From an uncultured Clostridium sp. (GTDB taxonomy: Bacteria > Bacillota > Clostridia > TANB77 > CAG-508): a stretch of 10,420 bases of DNA. Positions 1 to 5,064 of the stretch are shown here, piece by piece. Under the pieces are notes generated by a model. It did no database searches. It worked only from the letters and a program-made list of their open reading frames with translations, and was not told the origin of the DNA. Made by a program: the position numbers and the translations under genes. Every line of letters starts with the position of its first letter. The stretch's first letter is position 1. The stretch covers positions 1-10,420 of the forward strand of contig CAMNND010000032.1 in NCBI GenBank assembly GCA_946545035.1. The letters are read 5' to 3'.

Positions 1-48
1 ACCACTTACCACAATTAACGCAATTATTATACTTAATACTTTTTTCAT
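1..48 (-). CDS. N-terminal fragment of an exported or membrane protein (partial)
   Basis: Only the first 16 codons lie in the window, reading MKKVLSIIIALIVVSG. Two lysines followed by an unbroken hydrophobic run are typical of a Sec signal peptide or first membrane anchor, so the product is probably secreted, a lipoprotein or membrane-anchored. The ATG at 46-48 is preceded by AGGGAG with a 6-nt gap, a good ribosome binding site, and by a plausible promoter at 86-114, so the start is well supported. It lies downstream of groEL in the same direction but has its own promoter, so it need not share a function with groESL. The function cannot be determined because the rest of the gene is outside the window. 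Confidence 0.6.
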   Translation of the reverse strand, partial: MKKVLSIIIALIVVSG

Positions 49-85
49 ATGTTACTCCCTTCATTTTCTTTTGATTTACTATTTT

Positions 86-114
86 ATAATACCACTAAAA
101 TTTTTAATATTCAA
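86..114 (-). promoter_or_regulatory. Sigma-A-type promoter for the edge gene
   Basis: On the minus strand TTGAAT (109-114) and TATTAT (86-91) are separated by exactly 17 nt. This lies in the groEL-to-edge-gene gap, 38 nt or more upstream of the edge gene's ATG. I saw no convincing groEL terminator hairpin between 49 and 164, so read-through from groESL is also possible. Confidence 0.5.
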
Positions 115-164
115 CCAAAAAAGTTTATTCTATATTTTATTTATTACCTTTGACTGTTTTATTT

Positions 165-1802
165 TTAATATAATTCTTCCGGTACTCCTTGATTCCCATT
201 TACATTCGTACAATCACAAATATTGTTATCTTTAATTTCTGTTATAATACTTTCGGTAGTTAAAATCATAGAAGCAATTGATTCTGCATTTTGAAGAGCA
301 CATCTAGACACTTTTGTCGGATCAACAATTCCGCATTCTTTCATATTAACATATTCTCCATTCAAAAAATTATATCCAACACCTTTATTGCTCTCCCTAA
401 TCTTTTCCAAAATAACAGCATGCTCTAATCCAGCATTAGTTGCTATTTGCTTGATTGGTGCTTCTAATGCATTAATTATGATTTTTGCTCCAATTCTTTC
501 ATCATCATTAAGTGATTTTTCAAGCTCTATTACCTTTGGAATTATATTTATATACGCAGTTCCACCTCCAGAGACAATTCCCTCTTGTGTTGCAGCTTTC
601 GTTGCTGAAAGAGCATCCTCAATACGAAGTTTTTTTTCTTTCATTTCAATTTCCGTTGCAGCCCCAACTTCAATAACTGCAACACCACCAGAAATTTTTG
701 CTAGTCGCTCTTGTAGGCTTTCTTTTTCGAATTCACTCTTTTCATCTTCTAGTTGAGATTTTATTTGGTGAATTCTTTCACTAATTCTGTTTTTCTCTCC
801 AGAACCATCTACAATAATTGTTTTATCTTTAGAAACTTTGATTTGTCTTGCATTACCAAGTTGTTCTATAGTTGTATCTTTTAGCTCAAGTCCTAAATCG
901 GATGTAATAACTTCACCACCTGTTAATATAGCAATGTCTTCAAGTAAATATTTTCTCTTATCTCCGTAACTTGGTGCTTTAACCGCAACTATATTTAATA
1001 CTCCTCTTAATTTATTTAAAATTAACGTTGATAAAGCTTCTCCTTCTATATCATCACATATAATAACAAGTTTTCCTGATAACTGCATGATACTTTCCAA
1101 TAATGGTAGTATTTCTTGTATATTAGTTATTCTTTTATCTGTTATAAGAATATATGGATTATCAATAACCGCTTCCATTTTTTCAGTATCCGTTACCATA
1201 TAAGGTGATATATATCCTTTATCAAGTTGCATTCCTTCAACAATCTTAAGCTCCGTACTGGATGTTTTAGATTCCTCAATTGTAATTACACCATCTCTGG
1301 AAACCTTCTCCATTGCAGCTGATATTAATTCACCAATTTTTTCATCATTAGCTGATATACTTGCCACACGACAAATATCATCTTTTCCATTAATATCTGA
1401 GCTAATATTTTTAAGCTCTTCTACAGCAACTTCCACTGCTCTATCCATACCTCTTTTTATTGCAATCGGATCACTACCCGCTGCTATATTTTTAATCCCC
1501 TCTTTTATCATGCTCTGAGCAAGAACTGTTGCAGTTGTTGTCCCATCACCAGCCGCGTCATTTGTTTTCATAGCAACTTCTTTAACGATCTTAGCTCCCA
1601 TATTCTCAAATTTATCTTCTAGCTCTATTTCCTTAGCAATAGTAACTCCGTCATTCGTAATAAGTGGGAAACCATAATTCTTATCTAGAACTACATTTCT
1701 TCCCTTAGGGCCAAGAGTTACCTTAACAGTATCTGCAAGCTTATTAACTCCATCTAATAATTTTTTTCTAGAATCCTCACCAAATTTTATATTTTTAGCC
1801 AT
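165..1802 (-). CDS. groEL: Chaperonin GroEL (Hsp60, 60 kDa subunit)
   Basis: The 545-residue product is an ATP-driven protein-folding chaperonin that forms two stacked heptameric rings in the cytoplasm and works with GroES. Family motifs are clear: LGPKGRNVVLDK (about 30-41), DGVTIAKE with the nucleotide/Mg aspartate D51, AGDGTTTATVLA with D86, the apical substrate-binding surface starting at GYISPYM (about 195-205), GEALSTLILN, KAPSYGDKRK, GGVAVIEVGAATEIEMKEKK, the catalytic-Asp segment IEDALSATKAA, and the GGGTA and DPTKV signatures. The ATG at 1802 follows an AAGGAAAGG-like ribosome binding site and lies 26 bp from groES, so the two form an operon. One oddity is the C-terminus, which ends in NICDCTNVNGNQGVPEELY instead of the usual flexible Gly-Gly-Met repeats, although total length is normal (E. 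coli 548). The identification is secure; only the effect of the altered tail is uncertain. Confidence 0.98.
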   Translation of the reverse strand: MAKNIKFGEDSRKKLLDGVNKLADTVKVTLGPKGRNVVLDKNYGFPLITNDGVTIAKEIELEDKFENMGAKIVKEVAMKTNDAAGDGTTTATVLAQSMIKEGIKNIAAGSDPIAIKRGMDRAVEVAVEELKNISSDINGKDDICRVASISANDEKIGELISAAMEKVSRDGVITIEESKTSSTELKIVEGMQLDKGYISPYMVTDTEKMEAVIDNPYILITDKRITNIQEILPLLESIMQLSGKLVIICDDIEGEALSTLILNKLRGVLNIVAVKAPSYGDKRKYLLEDIAILTGGEVITSDLGLELKDTTIEQLGNARQIKVSKDKTIIVDGSGEKNRISERIHQIKSQLEDEKSEFEKESLQERLAKISGGVAVIEVGAATEIEMKEKKLRIEDALSATKAATQEGIVSGGGTAYINIIPKVIELEKSLNDDERIGAKIIINALEAPIKQIATNAGLEHAVILEKIRESNKGVGYNFLNGEYVNMKECGIVDPTKVSRCALQNAESIASMILTTESIITEIKDNNICDCTNVNGNQGVPEELY

Positions 1803-1828
1803 AATAAATCACCTTTCCTTCATCAAAA

Positions 1829-2110
1829 TTATTCAACAATAGCAAGTATTTCATCTTGTTTGAGAATTATATATTCTTCTCCTTCATGTTTAATTTCTGT
1901 TCCGGAATATTTATTTATTACCACCTTATCTCCTTTATTTACATCAATTTTCTCTATCTTTCCATCAATCATTTTTCCAGGTCCAACAGAGATAATCTCG
2001 GCCATATTTGATTTTTCCTTTGATGATCCACCAATTATAATACCACTTTTCGTGCTCTCCTCAGCATCAATCATTTTTACAATCACTCTATCTTGTAATG
2101 GTTTTAACAT
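1829..2110 (-). CDS. groES: Co-chaperonin GroES (Hsp10)
   Basis: The 93-residue product is the normal length for GroES (E. coli 97), the heptameric lid that caps GroEL and closes the folding chamber. It opens with LKPLQDRVIVK, the family N-terminus. It then has a mobile-loop region (about 17-30, STKSGIIIGGSS) containing the hydrophobic I-I-I tripeptide that docks on GroEL, and ends with the EYIILKQDEILAIVE strand. The mobile loop is slightly unusual in having SGIII where AGGIVL is common. The ATG at 2110 has a strong AAGGAGG site 6 nt upstream. It is the first gene of the groES-groEL operon, separated from pyrG by a terminator. No HrcA (CIRCE) or CtsR operator is visible upstream. Confidence 0.97.
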   Translation of the reverse strand: MLKPLQDRVIVKMIDAEESTKSGIIIGGSSKEKSNMAEIISVGPGKMIDGKIEKIDVNKGDKVVINKYSGTEIKHEGEEYIILKQDEILAIVE

Positions 2111-2146
2111 AATCTACCTCCTTACATAATATCTATAATATTCATA

Positions 2147-2175
2147 AAAATAAATTTAAGAATACTAATTTTCAA
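2147..2175 (-). promoter_or_regulatory. Possible groESL promoter
   Basis: On the minus strand TTGAAA (2170-2175) and TATTTT (2147-2152) are 17 nt apart, in the short gap between the pyrG terminator and the groES ribosome binding site. The -10 box matches the consensus at only 4 of 6 positions and the region is very AT-rich, so this is the best candidate rather than a firm call. Because the pyrG terminator lies just upstream, groESL needs a promoter somewhere in about 2111-2180. Confidence 0.35.
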
Positions 2176-2179
2176 TAGT

Positions 2180-2212
2180 AAAAAAATAACAGTTCATTTC
2201 TGAACTGTTATT
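2180..2212 (-). terminator. Intrinsic terminator of pyrG
   Basis: A perfect 12-bp stem (AATAACAGTTCA at 2185-2196 with TGAACTGTTATT at 2201-2212) and a 4-nt loop lie 8 bp beyond the pyrG stop codon. On the minus strand the stem runs straight into a T tract (A run 2180-2186 on the plus strand). It separates pyrG from groESL. Confidence 0.9.
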
Positions 2213-2220
2213 AAATAAAA

Positions 2221-3822
2221 TTATTTTATTGCTGCTTTTATAAATTCTCTAAATAATGGAGCTGGTCTATCTGGCCTTGATTTAAATTCTGGATGGAATT
2301 GTCCAGCTATAAAGAATTTATTTGCTGGTATTTCAACCATCTCAACTAACATATTGTCTGGAGATGTACCTGAAATAACCATACCTGCTTCTTCGATTCT
2401 TTCTCTGTAATCATTATTAAACTCAAATCTATGTCTATGTCTTTCTGAAATCTCTGTTGAACCATAAATTTTCTCAGCAAGTGTTCCCTTCTTTATCTTA
2501 CATGGATATGCACCAAGTCTCATTGTTCCACCTTTTTTCTTAACATCTTTTTGAGTTTCCATTATATGTATTAATGGATTTTTACTTCTTGTATTAAATT
2601 CTGTAGAGTCAGCATCTGTAAGACCTAATACATCTCTTGCAAATTCAACAACAGCCATTTGCATTCCAAGACAAATTCCTAAGAATGGTATGTTGTTCTC
2701 ACGAGCATATTTTATCGCAATTATCTTACCTTCTGTTCCTCTATTTCCAAAACCACCTGGTACTAGTATTCCATCATACTTACTAAGCATTTTTTTAGCA
2801 GATTCATCGTCTTTGATAAGCTCTGAATCAACAAAATCAATATCAACTTTTACATGATTTGCAAATCCTCCATGTTTTAAGCTTTCTACAACAGATAAGT
2901 ATGAATCTTCTAAGCTAATATATTTTCCAACAATTGCTATATTAACCTTTGAATCATCCTTTATTGCTTTAATATCAGCAATCATCTTTTCCCAATCAGC
3001 ATTCTTAGGCTCGGCTTTTTCAAGATTTAATTGCTCACATACAACCTTAGCTAAGCCTTCTCTTTCAAGCATTAAAGGAACCTCATATAAAACATCAACA
3101 GTAGAATTATGTATTACATTTTCTTTTCTAACATTACAGAATAATGCTATTTTTTCCTTCATTCCTTCTGGAATTGGTAAATCAGATCTACAAACTAAAA
3201 CATCTGGCTTTATTCCATATGATTGAAGCTCTTTTACTGAATGTTGTGTTGGTTTTGATTTAAGTTCATTAGATCCTGATATGTATGGAAGTAATGTTAC
3301 ATGTATAAATAATACATCCTCTCTTTTTTGCTCTAAACCAACTTGTCTTATTGCTTCAATAAAAGGCAAGCTCTCGATATCTCCAACTGTACCTCCTATT
3401 TCAGTAATAACAATGTCTATATCACTATCTTTAAATTTATATACTTTTTCTTTTATTGCATTTGTGATATGTGGAACTACTTGAACAGTTTTTCCAAGAT
3501 AATCTCCTCTACGCTCCTTTTCTATTACCTCTGAGTATATTCTACCAGTTGTAATACTAGAGTTTTTTGTTAAACTTTCATCTATAAATCTTTCATAATG
3601 ACCTAAGTCTAAATCAGTCTCTGCTCCATCATCTGTAACAAATACTTCACCATGCTCACAAGGATTCATCGTACCTGGATCAACATTTATATATGGATCA
3701 AATTTTTGGATTGTAACTCTATATCCTCTATTCTTTAATAATCTTCCTAAAGAAGCTGCTGTTATACCTTTTCCTAAACCCGAAACAACTCCACCTGTTA
3801 CAAAAATATACTTCGTACTCAT
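2221..3822 (-). CDS. pyrG: CTP synthase (glutamine-hydrolysing)
   Basis: The enzyme converts UTP, ATP and glutamine to CTP, the last step of de novo pyrimidine nucleotide synthesis, in the cytoplasm. The N-terminal amidoligase domain (about 1-270) shows the P-loop GGVVSGLGKG (10-19), the DDGAETDLDLGHYERF block (64-79), ITEIGGTVGDIES (139-151) and ELKSKPTQHSVKEL (186-199). The C-terminal class I glutamine amidotransferase domain has VGKYISLEDSY (298-308), LVPGGFGNRG (353-362), GICLGMQ with nucleophile C384, and HPEF with H510 and E512. I chose the ATG at 3822 (533 aa): an in-frame TTG six codons upstream overlaps the GGAGG ribosome binding site itself, and the family begins close to this ATG. 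The length fits the family (E. coli 545). It is monocistronic, with its own promoter, a leader attenuator and a terminator. All catalytic residues are present. Confidence 0.98.
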   Translation of the reverse strand: MSTKYIFVTGGVVSGLGKGITAASLGRLLKNRGYRVTIQKFDPYINVDPGTMNPCEHGEVFVTDDGAETDLDLGHYERFIDESLTKNSSITTGRIYSEVIEKERRGDYLGKTVQVVPHITNAIKEKVYKFKDSDIDIVITEIGGTVGDIESLPFIEAIRQVGLEQKREDVLFIHVTLLPYISGSNELKSKPTQHSVKELQSYGIKPDVLVCRSDLPIPEGMKEKIALFCNVRKENVIHNSTVDVLYEVPLMLEREGLAKVVCEQLNLEKAEPKNADWEKMIADIKAIKDDSKVNIAIVGKYISLEDSYLSVVESLKHGGFANHVKVDIDFVDSELIKDDESAKKMLSKYDGILVPGGFGNRGTEGKIIAIKYARENNIPFLGICLGMQMAVVEFARDVLGLTDADSTEFNTRSKNPLIHIMETQKDVKKKGGTMRLGAYPCKIKKGTLAEKIYGSTEISERHRHRFEFNNDYRERIEEAGMVISGTSPDNMLVEMVEIPANKFFIAGQFHPEFKSRPDRPAPLFREFIKAAIK

Positions 3823-3872
3823 ACTAAATTCTACCTCCAAATATTACTTCTACCATTACGTTTATAAAAAAC

Positions 3873-3926
3873 AAAAAAATAGATTAAAAAAGTTAACCCG
3901 TTTTTAGGGGTTTTTTTTTAATCTAT
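3873..3926 (-). promoter_or_regulatory. pyrG leader attenuator (intrinsic terminator before the gene)
   Basis: Between the pyrG promoter and its start codon, the minus strand contains a terminator. The outer 13-bp perfect stem pairs 3914-3926 with 3879-3891, and the inner 5-bp stem AACCC/GGGTT pairs 3908-3912 with 3895-3899, with a small asymmetric bulge between them. The hairpin is followed immediately by seven T (A run 3873-3879 on plus) and then more T. On the plus strand no T tract follows, so it acts for leftward transcripts. A terminator inside a pyrG leader matches the known attenuation of pyrG in Bacillus and Lactococcus, where CTP shortage causes reiterative G addition at the transcript start. 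Here the initiation region does not begin with GGGC, so the antitermination partner is unclear. Confidence 0.75.
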
Positions 3927-3949
3927 CTAAATCATAAACTATGTTTTAA

Positions 3950-3978
3950 ATTTTAACACGATTTTTACTTTATTGCAA
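3950..3978 (-). promoter_or_regulatory. pyrG promoter
   Basis: On the minus strand TTGCAA (3973-3978) and TAAAAT (3950-3955, 5 of 6 consensus) are separated by 17 nt. Initiation is expected at about 3942-3945, in the sequence TTAAAACATAG, giving a leader of about 120 nt that includes the attenuator hairpin. Confidence 0.65.
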
Positions 3979-3982
3979 GTGT

Positions 3983-4002
3983 AATTTAAATATATTTAAA
4001 TT
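3983..4002. repeat. 20-bp AT-only palindrome
   Basis: AATTTAAATATATTTAAATT is a perfect palindrome just upstream of the pyrG -35 box. It has no GC pairs and may simply reflect composition. A protein-binding site or UP-element role is possible but unsupported. Confidence 0.3.
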
Positions 4003-4039
4003 AATTTTATTGCTATGTATATTTTTCCATATATGGGTC

Positions 4040-4077
4040 GGGACTGACACTTTCCATACATGGCTAATGTCAGTCCC
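4040..4077. repeat. Hairpin bordering the GC-richer island (possible factor-dependent terminator)
   Basis: GGGACTGACA (4040-4049) and TGTCAGTCCC (4068-4077) form a perfect 10-bp stem. The 18-nt interior contains CCATACATGG (4054-4063), able to form a small second stem. The related palindrome CCATATATGG lies just outside at 4027-4036. The hairpin sits 18 bp downstream of the 72-aa gene's stop codon, where a terminator would be expected, but no T tract follows on either strand. It could be a border element of the inserted segment, an mRNA 3'-stabilising hairpin, or a Rho-independent terminator with an atypical tail. Confidence 0.55.
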
Positions 4078-4095
4078 TTATCGCGAACGGGTTTA

Positions 4096-4314
4096 TCAAG
4101 CGGCCTTAACGCTGAGCTCGCAGCGGTCGTCAGTCTCAATAAACTCACAGATAACGTCCTCTGTAGAGAGAACCTCTGCAATATTTCTGAGAGCCCAACG
4201 CTCGCCTGTCACTCTGATTTTGCCTTCTTCATAGGTGTCCTTTGCAAGGCACTTTTCAAGAAGAAAATCAAAGAATGCGGCAACATCCTTACGGAATGCT
4301 TCAAACTTGCCCAT
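4096..4314 (-). CDS. Small protein of unknown function (72 aa)
   Basis: I do not recognise this protein. It begins MGKFEAFRKDVAAFFDFLLEK, an amphipathic helical stretch with many aromatic residues. A charged segment KDTYEEGKIRVTGERWALRN follows, and it ends in a likely beta-strand pair (VICEFIETDDRCELSVKAA). There is no signal peptide or membrane segment, so it is probably cytosolic. The start at 4314 is supported by an AAGGGGGT ribosome binding site 7 nt upstream. The same frame stays open to an ATG at 4395, which would add 27 Asn/Pro-rich residues, but that ATG has no ribosome binding site and lies inside the predicted promoter spacer. GC content and codon use (CTT, CTC, GCC, GCG common) differ from the AT-rich neighbours. 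It is divergent from the 136-aa gene; the two may form one functional unit, but this is inference. Confidence 0.7.
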   Translation of the reverse strand: MGKFEAFRKDVAAFFDFLLEKCLAKDTYEEGKIRVTGERWALRNIAEVLSTEDVICEFIETDDRCELSVKAA

Positions 4315-4385
4315 TTCACTTACCCCCTTTCTTTGCATAATAAATCCACTTGGATTGTGCCAGGGGTTTCCTAGCGGATTATTAA

Positions 4386-4414
4386 AGTCTATCATTAAAT
4401 TACATATATGTCAA
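4386..4414 (-). promoter_or_regulatory. Promoter of the 72-aa gene
   Basis: On the minus strand a full-consensus -35 TTGACA (4409-4414) and TAGACT (4386-4391, 4 of 6) are 17 nt apart. Initiation is expected near 4379, giving a leader of about 65 nt. In that leader ACCCC can pair with GGGGT of the ribosome binding site, and AATCC/GGATT can form a small local hairpin. It lies back to back with the promoter at 4435-4463. Confidence 0.6.
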
Positions 4415-4434
4415 CCTATATTTTGCTTTTTATG

Positions 4435-4463
4435 TTGACTATTTTCGACAAATATTTTATAAT
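4435..4463 (+). promoter_or_regulatory. Promoter of the 136-aa gene
   Basis: TTGACT (4435-4440) and a perfect TATAAT (4458-4463) are separated by 17 nt. Initiation is expected at about 4469-4471, leaving a 5' leader of about 105 nt before the start codon at 4577. The -35 boxes of the two divergent promoters are about 20 bp apart, so one regulator bound between them could affect both genes. Confidence 0.75.
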
Positions 4464-4471
4464 AGCTAATA

Positions 4472-4568
4472 GGTTCAATGTATGCGAACCTTCGTCATAA
4501 AACATGAGGAAGGTTACGCAGAGCCTCCTCAGTGTTTCTTTCTATTCTGCAAACACCGAAATAGGAGG
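4472..4568 (+). promoter_or_regulatory. Structured 5' leader with two exclusive folds (candidate RNA switch)
   Basis: Two incompatible sets of pairings can be drawn. In fold A, 4483-4493 (TGCGAACCTTC) pairs with 4509-4520 (GAAGGTTACGCA) as 11 bp with one bulged A. An inner TCAT/ATGA stem caps it, and CCTCCT (4524-4529) is free to pair with the Shine-Dalgarno AGGAGG (4563-4568). A GTGTTT/AAACAC hairpin (4532-4537 with 4551-4556) brings the two together. In fold B, GGTTC (4472-4476) pairs with GAACC (4486-4490), and TGAGGA (4505-4510) with TCCTCA (4526-4531), which leaves the ribosome binding site exposed. Fold A would block translation and fold B allow it. It matches no riboswitch class I know; a metabolite, protein or temperature could be the signal. 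The pairings are seen directly, the switching is inferred. Confidence 0.5.
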
Positions 4569-4576
4569 TGAAAGAG

Positions 4577-4987
4577 ATGTCTGAATCGCATTACGAATTG
4601 GACATCACGCTTCCCCTGAAAAAATGGGAGAAGTGCGATCTTGATTACGACAAAGCTGCATGCTTCTGCCGTAAGAGATCAACCGAACTGAGAAATCAAG
4701 CAAAAACGAAACACAGCGATCCGATCTTCAAAACCAGGCCTCTCGTTCCTGAAGCAGACATGTATGATCTTTGTATCATCATGCTAAATCTCGCTCAGAA
4801 ACTCCATGCAGACTTCTTTGCTATGGACTACGCAAAGAATGGAGTTGTGTTTGGCTTTCGTTTTCCGAGTGAGGATGCTGCTGAAAAGTTTCACTCAGAT
4901 TTTGTAGAATGGACTAAGCGAGCTGGTCTTGTCAATCCTGATGACGACGATGATACAAATCTCGTGAAAACATTCTCTTCGAAATGA
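4577..4987 (+). CDS. Protein of unknown function (136 aa)
   Basis: I do not recognise this protein. It starts MSESHYELDITLPLKKWEKC and has a basic, Cys-containing segment DKAACFCRKRSTELRNQAK (about 25-43). A predicted helix YDLCIIMLNLAQKLHADFF (about 63-81) and a beta hairpin NGVVFGFRF come next, followed by a second helix and a strongly acidic run PDDDDD near the C-terminus. There is no signal peptide or membrane span, so it is likely a small cytosolic alpha/beta protein. The ATG at 4577 lies 8 nt after AGGAGG; a GTG three codons upstream falls inside that ribosome binding site and is less likely. Base composition is clearly higher in GC than the neighbouring pyrG, acyltransferase and deoD genes, suggesting transfer. 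It has its own promoter and a structured leader, and ends in a strong hairpin at 4999-5031. Confidence 0.75.
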   Translation: MSESHYELDITLPLKKWEKCDLDYDKAACFCRKRSTELRNQAKTKHSDPIFKTRPLVPEADMYDLCIIMLNLAQKLHADFFAMDYAKNGVVFGFRFPSEDAAEKFHSDFVEWTKRAGLVNPDDDDDTNLVKTFSSK

Positions 4988-4998
4988 TATCTCAGTTT

Positions 4999-5031
4999 GA
5001 AATGGGCGCGGTTGCACACCGCGCCCATTTC
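4999..5031. terminator. Shared hairpin terminator between convergent genes
   Basis: A perfect 14-bp GC-rich stem pairs 4999-5012 with 5018-5031, with the loop TGCAC. It lies 11 bp after the 136-aa gene stop and 33 bp beyond the acyltransferase stop, between convergent genes, so it can serve both. The T content after the stem is modest (TATTATATA on plus, CAAACTG on minus), so termination may be partly factor-dependent. It also marks the right border of the GC-richer segment. Confidence 0.7.
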
Positions 5032-5064
5032 TATTATATATACTCATATAAAGATAAGTATTAA

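Noticed and set aside
388..756. Plus-strand open frame of 122 codons inside groEL
   Set aside because: Antisense to a fully conserved gene, no ribosome binding site, Ser/Ile-rich shadow composition.
1860..2129. Plus-strand open frame of 89 codons across groES
   Set aside because: Antisense shadow of groES; hydrophobic content comes from reading the complementary strand.
3281..3534. Two plus-strand open frames inside pyrG
   Set aside because: Antisense to the CTP synthase core with no initiation signals.
3996..4438. Several overlapping open frames of 61-104 codons around the 72-aa gene
   Set aside because: They overlap the 72-aa gene or its leader in other frames, lack ribosome binding sites, and some cross the 4040-4077 hairpin. 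The 72-aa frame alone has promoter and ribosome binding site support.
4040..5031. Mobile element or insertion sequence explanation for the island
   Set aside because: No transposase or integrase gene, and no matching terminal inverted repeats or target duplications could be found at the two borders by eye; the hairpins at the ends are unrelated in sequence.
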